From positions 62,001 to 126,000 of the forward strand of contig NZ_JBHSXL010000006.1 in the NCBI RefSeq assembly GCF_042662125.1: a stretch of 64,000 nt of DNA. The letters are read 5' to 3'. Below the pieces are notes generated by a model. The model was not told where the DNA came from. It saw only the letters and a program-made list of their open reading frames with translations, and made no database searches. This DNA is from Halopenitus salinus. Its GTDB lineage: Archaea; Halobacteriota; Halobacteria; Halobacteriales; Haloferacaceae. Positions 16,041 through 23,562 of this stretch are shown in pieces; position 1 is the stretch's first letter, and each line of letters opens with the position of its first letter. A program made the position numbers and the translations under genes.

Positions 16041-17243
16041 ATGGCCGCCGAAACGGCACTCACGTTCCTCGTCGCCGGGCTGGCGAGCCTGTTCATGGCC
16101 TGGGCGATCGGAGCCGGATCGTCGGGGTCGACTCCCTTCGCACCCGCGGTCGGCGCGAACGCGATCTCCGTGATGCGGGCGGGCCTCGTCGTCGGCGTCC
16201 TCGGCTTTCTCGGGGCGGTGCTTCAGGGCGCGAACGTCACGGAGGCGGTCGGCACGGAGCTGATAGGCGGCGTCACGCTCACCGCCGGGGCCGCGATCGT
16301 CGCGCTCGTGACCGCGGCGGCGCTGGTGGCGATCGGGGTGTTCACGGGATATCCGATCGCGACGGCGTTCACGGTCACGGGCGCGGTCGTCGGCGTCGGC
16401 CTCGGCCTCGGGGGCGACCCCGCGTGGGGCAAGTACGCCGAGATAACCACGCTGTGGGTGCTCACGCCGTTCGTCGGGGGCGGCGTCGCCTACGGCGTCG
16501 CGCGCGCGCTCCAGAGTCCGAGGCTCCCGGAGCGGGCGTTGACCGCGAGCCTCGCCGGAGTGGTCGGAGCGATCCTCGCGAACGTCGGATTCGCGTTCCT
16601 GGGGCCGGCCGACGAGCAGGGATCGATCGCGGGGGACCTCGGCGGACGTCTCCCGGCGGTCGCCGAGTTCGATCCGGGCCTCGGAATCGGACTCGGAGCG
16701 ATCATCGTGACGTTCGCGTTCGCCGCAGGCGTCGCCGCCGTCGTCCACGCCGACCTCGGACGCGATCGCGAGGGGGGACAGCGACGGTTCCTGCTGGCGC
16801 TCGGCGGGCTGGTCGCGTTCTCCGCGGGCGGCTCGCAGGTCGGATTGGCGATCGGCCCCCTGGTGCCGCTGCTCGGGGGGACGTCGGTGCCGCTTTGGGC
16901 GGTCCTCGTCGGCGGCGGCGCCGGGCTGCTCGCCGGGTCCTGGACGGGCGCGCCGCGGATGATCAAGGCGCTCGCCCAGGACTACGCGTCGATGGGGCCG
17001 CGCCGCTCCATCGCGGCGCTCATCCCCTCGTTCGCGATCGCCCAGACGGCCGTCGCGTTCGGTATCCCGGTCTCGTTCAACGAGATCATCGTGTCCGCGA
17101 TCATCGGCGCGGGATACGCCGCCGGGGACTCGGGCGTGAGCGGTCGAAAGATGGGGTATACCGTCCTGGCGTGGATCGGATCGCTCGCGGTCGCGTTGGC
17201 GCTCGGGTACGGCGCCTACCGGCTGGTCGCGGTCGTTCCGTGA
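16041..17243 (+). CDS. Inorganic phosphate transporter, PiT family (second copy)
   Basis: A 400-residue, about ten-span membrane protein related to the one at 9221 but much diverged. The N-terminal signature is AIGAGSSGSTPFAPAVGANAIS and the inverted repeat near residue 263 is FSAGGSQVGLAIGPLVPLLGG, so both half-signatures are recognisable but depart from GxNDxANA. That may alter ion or substrate preference. The frame stays open 30 nt further upstream, but the ATG at 16041 immediately after the small membrane protein gene is the natural start. It converges with the CNNM gene, stops 4 bp apart. Confidence 0.88.
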   Translation: MAAETALTFLVAGLASLFMAWAIGAGSSGSTPFAPAVGANAISVMRAGLVVGVLGFLGAVLQGANVTEAVGTELIGGVTLTAGAAIVALVTAAALVAIGVFTGYPIATAFTVTGAVVGVGLGLGGDPAWGKYAEITTLWVLTPFVGGGVAYGVARALQSPRLPERALTASLAGVVGAILANVGFAFLGPADEQGSIAGDLGGRLPAVAEFDPGLGIGLGAIIVTFAFAAGVAAVVHADLGRDREGGQRRFLLALGGLVAFSAGGSQVGLAIGPLVPLLGGTSVPLWAVLVGGGAGLLAGSWTGAPRMIKALAQDYASMGPRRSIAALIPSFAIAQTAVAFGIPVSFNEIIVSAIIGAGYAAGDSGVSGRKMGYTVLAWIGSLAVALALGYGAYRLVAVVP

Positions 17244-17247
17244 GGGC

Positions 17248-18639
17248 TCAGGAGGCGTCGGGTTCCGCGGCCTCTTCGGTACCGGACTCGTCGGGCTCCT
17301 CGGGGGAATCGTCGGCGCGATACTCGTCGGTGATGGTGACTCGGGCCTTCATGATCCGGGTGTTGTCGACGCGCTCGATTCGGATGTCGATGCCGTCGTA
17401 GTCGATCGACTCGCCCTCCTCGACGAGGCGACCGGCGCGGTTGAAGACGAAGCCGGCGAGGGTCTCGAACTCCTGTCCCTCCGGGAGATCGATGCCGAGA
17501 ATCTCGTTGACCTCGTCGATGTTGACCTCGCCTTGGACCATCGCGACGTCGTCGTCGATGAACTCGACGGGCTCCGGCTCGTCGCCCTCGAGGATGTCGC
17601 CGACGATCTCCTCGACCATGTCCTCGAGGGTGATGATGCCCTCCGTGGTCCCGAACTCGTCGATGACGACGACCATCTGGAGGCGGTTGTCCTGCATCTC
17701 CTCGAGCAGCTCGTCGGCGTTCTTCGACTCCGGAACGTGCAGCGTCGGCTTGACGACGCGGTCGAGGGAGGGTTCACCCTCCGCGTATCGCAGCTCGCGA
17801 ACGAGGTCGCGAACGGTCACGACCCCGACGATGTTGTCGAGGTTCCCCTCGTAGATCGGCACGCGCTCGTGGTCCGACTGGACGCAGGTCTCGATCGCCT
17901 CCTCCACGCTCGCGGATTTCGGGACGGCGGTGACGTCGAGTCGCGGCGTCATCACCTCCTTGGCGATGGTGTTGTTGAACCGGAAGATCCGGTCGAGCAT
18001 CTCGCGTTCCTCCTCCTCGATGACGCCCTCGCGCTCGCCGGTCTGGATGATGTTCTGGATCTCCTCGCGGGTGACGTAGGTCGACTCGATCGCCGCGCGA
18101 CCGCCGGTGAGGCGGTTGACGAGCCGGGTGAGGTGGTCGAAGAGCACGACGAGCGGGAACAGCACCCACTCGGAGTACTTGAGCGGGCGGGCGATCCGAA
18201 GCGCCCACGACTCGGTGTGTTCCACCGCGTAGGACTTCGGGGCGCTCTCGCCGAACAGCAACACGATCGCCGTGATGCCGAACGTCGAGATGAGCACCGC
18301 GGGCCCGGCGTCGAAGTAGAAGCCGACCAGGGCGGTCGAGATCGACGACATCGCGATGTTGACGATGTTGTTTCCGACGAGGATCGTCACGAGGAGACGG
18401 TGGGAGTTCTCCCGCAGGCCCTGGACGGTCTCGGCGGCCGCTACGCCCTCCTCCACCATCGCGTCCACGCGGTGTTTCGCGAGCGAGAACATCGCGATCT
18501 CCGAGGAGGAGAAGAACGCGGACAGTCCGAGCAGGACGACGATGGCGACCATCCCGAGGAGCGTCCAGGTCGTCGTGTCGATCGGTGCCGCCTGGAGCAG
18601 GGTGATGGCCGAGATACTCGACGATAAGCCCATTCTCAT
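17248..18639 (-). CDS. CNNM/CorC-type membrane protein (DUF21, CBS pair, CorC_HlyC)
   Basis: A 463-residue protein of the hemolysin-III-unrelated HlyC/CorC family. An N-terminal DUF21 domain with four hydrophobic segments (SAFFSSSEIAMFSLAKHRVD opens it) is followed by the conserved EREMLDRIFRFNNTIAKEVMTPR linker, two CBS domains (about 205-325) and a C-terminal CorC_HlyC domain ending in an acidic tail. Family members are linked to Mg/Co or Na efflux. This is the first of three paralogues in the window. A start two codons downstream (MGLSSS) is equally possible. Confidence 0.93.
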   Translation of the reverse strand: MRMGLSSSISAITLLQAAPIDTTTWTLLGMVAIVVLLGLSAFFSSSEIAMFSLAKHRVDAMVEEGVAAAETVQGLRENSHRLLVTILVGNNIVNIAMSSISTALVGFYFDAGPAVLISTFGITAIVLLFGESAPKSYAVEHTESWALRIARPLKYSEWVLFPLVVLFDHLTRLVNRLTGGRAAIESTYVTREEIQNIIQTGEREGVIEEEEREMLDRIFRFNNTIAKEVMTPRLDVTAVPKSASVEEAIETCVQSDHERVPIYEGNLDNIVGVVTVRDLVRELRYAEGEPSLDRVVKPTLHVPESKNADELLEEMQDNRLQMVVVIDEFGTTEGIITLEDMVEEIVGDILEGDEPEPVEFIDDDVAMVQGEVNIDEVNEILGIDLPEGQEFETLAGFVFNRAGRLVEEGESIDYDGIDIRIERVDNTRIMKARVTITDEYRADDSPEEPDESGTEEAAEPDAS

Positions 18640-18726
18640 TACACGTGAGAGGGGGAGCCGTTAAATCATTTCGGAGGGTGTTTCGGATCGTTTCGGCCGA
18701 AGCGGCCCCCGAACCGGCGAACTACC

Positions 18727-18806
18727 GCGATCGGAGGCGATCGAATGCGATCAAACACGATCAGAGGCGATCAGAGGAGATCGGAGACGATCAAACGCGA
18801 TCGGAC
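18727..18806. repeat. Eight GATC sites spaced exactly 10 bp apart
   Basis: Between the CNNM start and the glutaredoxin-like gene, eight GATC tetranucleotides begin at 18729 and recur every 10 bp to 18799. The unit is about RCGATCRRAN, so the sequence between sites is partly conserved (GGAG, GAAT, AAAC, AGAG). The period equals roughly one turn of DNA. No ORF with coding character uses it. Confidence 0.85.
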
Positions 18807-18895
18807 GCCGAAACGTATCGGTCGGGTGGATCGAGCCCGGTCGGACGCCACGACGTGGCGACACGGTTACACGCGAGGAGGCACAACCCGTCCTC

Positions 18896-19159
18896 ATGGC
18901 CGAGGACACAGACATCACCCTGTATCGGCTGCAGGCGTGCCCGTACTGCGAACGGGTCGTCCGGACGCTGAACGATCTCGGACTCGCGTACCGGTCGCGG
19001 TTCGTCGAGCCGATGCACTCCGAACGGAACGTGGTAAAGCGGGTCTCCGGCGCCCGGACCGTTCCAGCGATCGTCGACGAACGAACCGGCGTGACGATGT
19101 CCGAGAGCGCGAACATCGTCGAGTACCTGCAGAACACCTACGGCGAGGAGGGAGCCTGA
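18896..19159 (+). CDS. Glutaredoxin-like / GST N-terminal-domain protein
   Basis: An 87-residue thioredoxin-fold protein with the active-site motif CPYC (Cys15, Cys18), the cis-proline segment TVPAIVD and SESANIVEYL at the end, the layout of a glutaredoxin or stand-alone GST N-terminal domain. It starts at ATG; its stop is one base from the ATG of the redoxin gene, so the pair is an operon. Haloarchaea use gamma-glutamylcysteine rather than glutathione, so the thiol partner would differ from bacterial glutaredoxins. Confidence 0.88.
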   Translation: MAEDTDITLYRLQACPYCERVVRTLNDLGLAYRSRFVEPMHSERNVVKRVSGARTVPAIVDERTGVTMSESANIVEYLQNTYGEEGA

Positions 19160-19160
19160 G

Positions 19161-19673
19161 ATGGTCGAGTTCGACGTCGTCTCCCTGCCGGAGACGGACC
19201 ACGTCGAGGCCGGCGAGGCCGCGCCCGATTTCACCCGTCCTCTCGTGAACGACGAGTACTGGGAGGATCGATCGCTCTCGAGCCTGATCGAGGACGGGCC
19301 AGTCCTGCTCGTCGCACATCCGATGGACGGCGCGTTCCAGTCGACCTACGTGTACAACGAGATCGACGAGCGAGAGTGGACGGACCGGATCGAGGTCGTC
19401 GGACTGAGCATCTCGACGCCGTACGAACACGGGACGTTCCTCGATGAGCGCGGCGTCGACGCCCGGATCTTCTCGGATCCGGCCGGCGAGGTGCTCGCGG
19501 ACTACGGCATCGAGAACGATCTCGACGGGATGACCGGGGTCGTCGACGCCCGGCCCGCCGTGTTCGTGATCGACGAGGACCGGACGGTTCGATACGCCTG
19601 GGTCGGCGACGAGCAGCCCTCGTTCCCGCCGTACGACGAGGTCGAGACGGCGATCGGCGACCTCCTCGGGTGA
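19161..19673 (+). CDS. Redoxin/peroxiredoxin-like protein without cysteines
   Basis: A 170-residue AhpC/TSA-fold protein. The fold is recognisable from AGEAAPDFTRPLVNDEYW, VLLVAHPMDGAFQSTYVYNE, VVGLSISTPYEH, IFSDPAGEVLADYGI and AVFVIDEDRTVRYAW. The position of the peroxidatic cysteine (HPMDGAFQST) has no Cys, and the whole protein contains none. It therefore cannot act as a normal peroxiredoxin. It is coupled to the CPYC protein one base upstream, which may supply the thiol chemistry. Confidence 0.82.
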   Translation: MVEFDVVSLPETDHVEAGEAAPDFTRPLVNDEYWEDRSLSSLIEDGPVLLVAHPMDGAFQSTYVYNEIDEREWTDRIEVVGLSISTPYEHGTFLDERGVDARIFSDPAGEVLADYGIENDLDGMTGVVDARPAVFVIDEDRTVRYAWVGDEQPSFPPYDEVETAIGDLLG

Positions 19674-19677
19674 GCGA

Positions 19678-20313
19678 ATGAGCGGACAGCCGAACCCGAG
19701 CGCGGATCCGGCGGTCACGCCGGAGATCGAGGCGGCGATCGACCGGGCGGCCGCGGCGACGGCACGAGGGGAACTCGTCGTCTACCCGACCGAGACCGTC
19801 TACGGACTGGGAGCGGACGCGCTCGATCCGGCGGCCGTAGAGCGGGTCTTCGAGACGAAGGGCCGGAACCGATCGAAGCCGCTCTCGCTCGGCGTCGCGA
19901 GCGTCGACGCGGCGCTCGCACACACCCAGCCGACCGACATCGAGGAGGCGTGCCTCCGCCGGTTCCTCCCGGGGCCGGTCACCGTGATCGTAGCGCGGGA
20001 CGAGTCGGTGCCGGACGCGCTCACTGCGGGTCGAGACCGGGTCGGGATCCGGATCCCGGACCATCCGATCGCGCTCGCGCTGCTTTCGGAGACCGGGCCA
20101 CTCACCGCGACGAGCGCGAACCGGTCGGGAACCGGAAGCGTTCGCCGACTCGAGGACCTCGACGAGGGGATCCGCGATCGGGTCGCGGTCGCCATCGACG
20201 GCGGCGAGACCGACGGGGTCGAAAGCACCGTCGTCGAACCGGCGACGGGCACCGTCCACCGCCGCGGCGCGAACGCCGACGCGGTCGAGGCGTGGCTCGA
20301 GTCCGAGCGGTAG
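19678..20313 (+). CDS. L-threonylcarbamoyladenylate synthase (Sua5/YrdC/TsaC family)
   Basis: A 211-residue YrdC-domain protein that makes threonylcarbamoyl-AMP from Thr, bicarbonate and ATP, the first step to t6A37 in ANN-decoding tRNAs. Visible motifs: YPTETVYGLGADAL, the KGRNRSKPLSL basic segment, FLPGPVTVIVAR, RIPDHPIALALL and TATSANRSG. It lacks the C-terminal Sua5 domain, which is normal for a TsaC-length protein. The ATG follows the redoxin stop by 4 bp, so the three genes 18896-20313 probably form one transcript. Confidence 0.94.
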   Translation: MSGQPNPSADPAVTPEIEAAIDRAAAATARGELVVYPTETVYGLGADALDPAAVERVFETKGRNRSKPLSLGVASVDAALAHTQPTDIEEACLRRFLPGPVTVIVARDESVPDALTAGRDRVGIRIPDHPIALALLSETGPLTATSANRSGTGSVRRLEDLDEGIRDRVAVAIDGGETDGVESTVVEPATGTVHRRGANADAVEAWLESER

Positions 20314-20331
20314 GCCCGGAGGACGGCGTGT

Positions 20332-21177
20332 TCACAGCCCGAGCCGCGATCGAAGCGATCGGGTCTTCGTTCCGCATTTCTCGTGGTACTCACAGGGCGG
20401 ACAGCGGGCGTCGTTTACCCTCGGCGGCGGACCGTCGATCCCGCGGGCGGCGCGAAGCGCCCGTCGATACGTCGCCAGCCGCCGCACCGTGAGACGCACC
20501 TCCCGAACGACGCCGACGGCGGGATACTCGACGAGCGCACGCGGGATCTCCCGTTCGCGTTCCCATGCGAGCGCCTTCGCGACGGCCACGGCTCGAACCG
20601 CCTGCGGTTCCCAGACGCCGGTCTCCGGCGGCGTCCCGGGCGAGACGATCGTCGGGATCGGCGGTGGATCCGGGGACGAACCGTCCGAATCGGGACCGTC
20701 GATGACCTTGTGTGCTATGCCGTGGCACGTCCGACCGACGAGCAGGACGCGCTCGTCGGCCGGGTTCACGAGGGAACGCCAGGGGACGTCGAATCGATCC
20801 ACGAGTCCGCCGTCGCGAAGGGACCGAAGTCGCCGCCGATAACGGGCCGGCGGCGGATCGATCGGTCGATCCGAGAGGTCGCGATCGGAGAGGTCGAGCA
20901 GTTCGGGGTATCGAAAGGCGAGGTCGATCCGGGCCCGCTGGGAGTCGGGGATCGTTCGATCGTCGACCCGTCGGGCGTAGTAGAGCTGGCGCGGGCAGTA
21001 GGCCGCGCGAGTCAAGTCGCCGAACGAGACCGAACCGGACGGGAGAGGCGAGTCCCGTCCGGGCGAGGCGGTTCCGACCTCGGTGGCGTCCGCTGGTGTT
21101 GCGTCCGTTGCTGTAGCGTCCGCTTTTGTAGCGTCCGTTCCTGTGGCGTCCAACTCGAGCGTATCGGCGTCTGACAC
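20332..21177 (-). CDS. Cas4-like iron-sulfur protein (solo, no CRISPR locus)
   Basis: A 281-residue protein of the Cas4/RecB-like type. Four cysteines match the Fe-S cluster of Cas4: Cys61 in AAYCPRQLYYARR, and Cys259, Cys262, Cys268 in CPPCEYHEKCG. In the nuclease core I find GRTCHGIAHKVID and VEYPAVGVVREVRLTVRR but not a clear G-x-x-D ... E-x-K set, so nuclease activity is doubtful. The first 35 residues are a repetitive Ala/Thr/Asp tail. No Cas gene or array is near; it converges with the Sua5 gene. Solo Cas4 proteins are common in haloarchaea; DNA-end processing is a family inference. Confidence 0.78.
   Translation of the reverse strand: MSDADTLELDATGTDATKADATATDATPADATEVGTASPGRDSPLPSGSVSFGDLTRAAYCPRQLYYARRVDDRTIPDSQRARIDLAFRYPELLDLSDRDLSDRPIDPPPARYRRRLRSLRDGGLVDRFDVPWRSLVNPADERVLLVGRTCHGIAHKVIDGPDSDGSSPDPPPIPTIVSPGTPPETGVWEPQAVRAVAVAKALAWEREREIPRALVEYPAVGVVREVRLTVRRLATYRRALRAARGIDGPPPRVNDARCPPCEYHEKCGTKTRSLRSRLGL
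21086..21150 (-). repeat. 15-bp tandem repeats in the 5' part of the Cas4-like gene
   Basis: Four to five diverged copies of a roughly 15-bp unit encode the TDATKADATATDATPADAT stretch. It is a low-complexity slippage product in the N-terminal tail. Confidence 0.6.
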
Positions 21178-21261
21178 GGGGTGTCTGTGCCGCGATCCGG
21201 TATAAACGACCGGGGTGGACGCTCGAGGAGGTGGAGAGGGGTGAACGACCGGAGCCGGCGA

Positions 21262-21954
21262 TCAAAACGAGACGTCGGTCTCGATGTCCTCGGCGGCCTC
21301 CCGGAGGCCGTCCTCGCGCGCGTCGGTGGCGTGTGTCTCCTCGAGTTCGACGTCGGTGAGGAGTTCGCGAAACTCGTCGCGGAACCGGTGGTTCGCGCGC
21401 GTCGACTCGACGTCCGCCTCGGCGACACGGCGGCATCGGGCGGCGGTCTCGGCGTCGATCCCCAGCTCCTCGGCCAGCTCCGCCGTGGTGGCGCCGGCGA
21501 GGACGAGCCGCGTTACGGCCTCGAACTCGACCGGGAACTCGCGGTCGTCGTCGCGAACGAGGTGGAGATCCATCCGGGCGCGAAAGACGTCCTCCGAAGA
21601 GATCTCGGGAGCGGCGTCGAGTTCCGCGTTCGGGTCCTCGGCCGCCGACGCGAGGTCGGCGGCGATCGCGGCGTCGTCGCTCCCGGCGTCGTCGCTCTCA
21701 CCGCTCCCGTCGTTCCCGTCGCCGTCTCCCTCGAAGTGGGCGCGGACGACGCGTTCGTAGGCCGAGTCGGGGAGGTCGCTCGAGAAGGCGTACCGCTCGC
21801 GCATCGTCGCGATCAGCTCCTGGACCCGCCGTGTGACCGTCGCGTCGTCGCGATCGGTCAACGACCCCCGGCCGGACTCCTGGCTCTCCGTGACGGTTTC
21901 GGCGCCCGTGGCGTCGACGAAGATGTCCCGAAGCTCGGCCGTCTTCTCGTCCAT
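21262..21954 (-). CDS. Haloarchaeal protein resembling conditioned medium-induced protein 4
   Basis: A 230-residue acidic protein. The start MDEKTAELRDIFVDATG and ESQESGRGSL segment resembles haloarchaeal proteins annotated as conditioned medium-induced protein 4; I make this link from memory. The middle is an Asp/Gly/Ser-rich linker (GDGDGNDGSGESDD). Residues about 155-200 look like an HTH (VTRLVLAGATTAELAEELGIDAETAARCRRVAE), so it may bind DNA. No enzyme motif is seen. It is divergent from the RHH regulator across 178 bp. Confidence 0.65.
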   Translation of the reverse strand: MDEKTAELRDIFVDATGAETVTESQESGRGSLTDRDDATVTRRVQELIATMRERYAFSSDLPDSAYERVVRAHFEGDGDGNDGSGESDDAGSDDAAIAADLASAAEDPNAELDAAPEISSEDVFRARMDLHLVRDDDREFPVEFEAVTRLVLAGATTAELAEELGIDAETAARCRRVAEADVESTRANHRFRDEFRELLTDVELEETHATDAREDGLREAAEDIETDVSF

Positions 21955-22090
21955 GGTGGCGATCCAACGGCTCGCGCGAGTAAAAGCGTGTCCCCGTCCG
22001 GCGGAGACGGCGTTCGAACGCCCCGGATCCCCTCCGGAACGTCGATCGCGGCGAGCGCGTGAATTGATATTACTCGAGGAGCCTTGGAAG

Positions 22091-22100
22091 CATATATAAC
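22091..22100 (+). promoter_or_regulatory. TATA box of the RHH-regulator operon
   Basis: CATATATAAC is 33 bp before the ATG at 22133, giving a very short leader. An AT-rich element (GAATTGATATTACTC) at 22061-22075 may serve the divergent gene. Confidence 0.6.
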
Positions 22101-22132
22101 CGGGAGTCCCCGAACGACTCTCGAGACCAACG

Positions 22133-22363
22133 ATGCCCAAGGTGAGCGTGGACATTCCCGAGGAGCTGTTGAACGATCTCGATCGACACGTCGGCGACGA
22201 CGGCAAGTTCGTGAACCGAAGCGACGCGGTCCGCGCGTCGATCCGCAAGACGCTCGACCGGCTCGACGAGATCGACGAACGACACGGGCGGCTGGACGAG
22301 GACGAACGGGGAGACGGAACGCCCGACGCGAACGGAACGGACGACGGGGGCGAGGATGTCTAG
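22133..22363 (+). CDS. Ribbon-helix-helix (CopG/ParD-like) regulator
   Basis: A 76-residue protein with a ribbon-helix-helix DNA-binding fold: strand PKVSVDIPEELLNDLDRHV, turn, then RSDAVRASIRKTLDRLDEID. The C-terminal 25 residues are an acidic Gly/Asp tail. The last 8 bases overlap the start of the queuosine-precursor transporter gene, so the two are co-translated. It may autoregulate and control that operon; this is inferred from position. No toxin gene follows, which argues against an antitoxin role. Confidence 0.88.
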   Translation: MPKVSVDIPEELLNDLDRHVGDDGKFVNRSDAVRASIRKTLDRLDEIDERHGRLDEDERGDGTPDANGTDDGGEDV

Positions 22364-23060
22364 CCCGGGCGCTGTGGCGTCCGAGGACCCGACCGGCCGC
22401 CGGGCGATCGGACGGGTGAGCCTGCTCGCGCTGTTCGTGACCGCGCTGGTGACCGCCCAGCTGACGGCGGCGAAGCTCCTCGCGATCCCGCTTCCGGTCG
22501 CGGTCCCGCGGGTCGGTCCGGAGATCCTGCTGCCGGGGGCGGCGCTCGCGTACGCGCTCACGTTCTTCGCCTCGGACTGCTACGCCGAGCTGTACGGGCG
22601 GCGCGCGGCGCAGGTGATGGTCAACGTCGCGTTCGCGATGAACTTCGTCGTGTTGGCGCTCGTCTGGTCGACGATCGCGGCGCCCGCACAGAACCCGGAG
22701 TTCGCGGCGACCTTCGAGTCGGCGCTCGCGCCGGCGACCAACATCGTGGCCGGGAGTCTGCTCGCGTACCTCGTGAGCCAGAACTGGGACGTGCTCGTCT
22801 TCCACGCGCTCCGCGATCGGACCGACGGGGCCCACCTGTGGCTGCGAAACCTCGCGTCGACCGCGACGAGCCAGGCGATCGACACGGTCATCTTCGTCGG
22901 CGTCGCCTTCGTGGTGGCGCCGACCTACTTCGGCATCGGGGACGCGCTGCCGACGGCCATCGTCGTCTCGTTGATCCTCGGCCAGTACCTCCTCAAGCTG
23001 CTGATCGCGGTGGCGGACACGCCGTTCGTCTACCTCGTGGTCGCCGCCGTGCGGCGATAG
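22356..23060 (+). CDS. Queuosine precursor transporter, QPTR/YhhQ family
   Basis: A 234-residue membrane protein with about six spans. It carries the family marks QLTAAKLLAIPL near residue 30, PGAALAYALTFFASDCYAELYG near 55-80, and the later SQNWDVLVFHALRDR and SQAIDTVIFVGVAF segments. In bacteria these proteins import queuosine precursors; in archaea the likely cargo is a 7-deazaguanine such as preQ0 for archaeosine. Its start overlaps the RHH regulator gene by 8 bp. Confidence 0.9.
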   Translation: MSSPGAVASEDPTGRRAIGRVSLLALFVTALVTAQLTAAKLLAIPLPVAVPRVGPEILLPGAALAYALTFFASDCYAELYGRRAAQVMVNVAFAMNFVVLALVWSTIAAPAQNPEFAATFESALAPATNIVAGSLLAYLVSQNWDVLVFHALRDRTDGAHLWLRNLASTATSQAIDTVIFVGVAFVVAPTYFGIGDALPTAIVVSLILGQYLLKLLIAVADTPFVYLVVAAVRR

Positions 23061-23138
23061 GGCCGGACCACGTGAGGGGACGGATCGGTGGCCGCCGGGA
23101 AGCCAAACGCCCAAGCCGATGCCCGGCCAAGCGGGGAC

Positions 23139-23495
23139 ATGGCGACGCCTCGTCTCGTCTACGACGACGACTGCGGGTTCTGCAAGTGGTGTGTCCGGAT
23201 CGCGGTCCGCCACGGCGAGTTCGAACCCGTCGGGTTCGGCGAACTCTCGCCCGACCAGCGGGCGCGGCTGCCCGGGAACTACGAGTCGTGCATGCACCTG
23301 TTGACCGACGAGGCGGTCTACTCCTGCGGCGAGGCTCTCGAGCGCGTCGTAGCCCGTTTCGGCCCCGGATGGCGAGCGGCCGTCAACGTCGCACGCCGGG
23401 TTCCGGGGTGGTCGACGCTTCGGGAGCGGGGCTACCGGTTCGTCGCCGATCGGCGGTCGATCTGGGGACGGATCCGGTCGTGTGAGACGGTGTAG
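23139..23495 (+). CDS. DCC-family thiol-disulfide oxidoreductase-like protein (DUF393)
   Basis: A 118-residue protein of the DCC family, named for the N-terminal DxDCxxC motif; here YDDDCGFCKWC gives Cys12, Cys15 and Cys18. A further CMHLLTDEAVYSCGEALERV segment is also typical. Members are predicted thiol oxidoreductases, without a known substrate. I used the ATG at 23139, which places the motif at the usual distance; the frame is open 51 nt further upstream. Confidence 0.85.
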   Translation: MATPRLVYDDDCGFCKWCVRIAVRHGEFEPVGFGELSPDQRARLPGNYESCMHLLTDEAVYSCGEALERVVARFGPGWRAAVNVARRVPGWSTLRERGYRFVADRRSIWGRIRSCETV

Positions 23496-23562
23496 CGACG
23501 GCCGATCAACGCGACGCTCCCCTGTCCGGTATCGATAAGCCCGTGTGGACGAACCGACGGAC

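Noticed and set aside
20332..21177. Cas4-like gene as sign of a CRISPR-Cas locus
   Set aside because: No cas1, cas2, effector gene or repeat-spacer array is present in the window, so it is treated as a solo protein.
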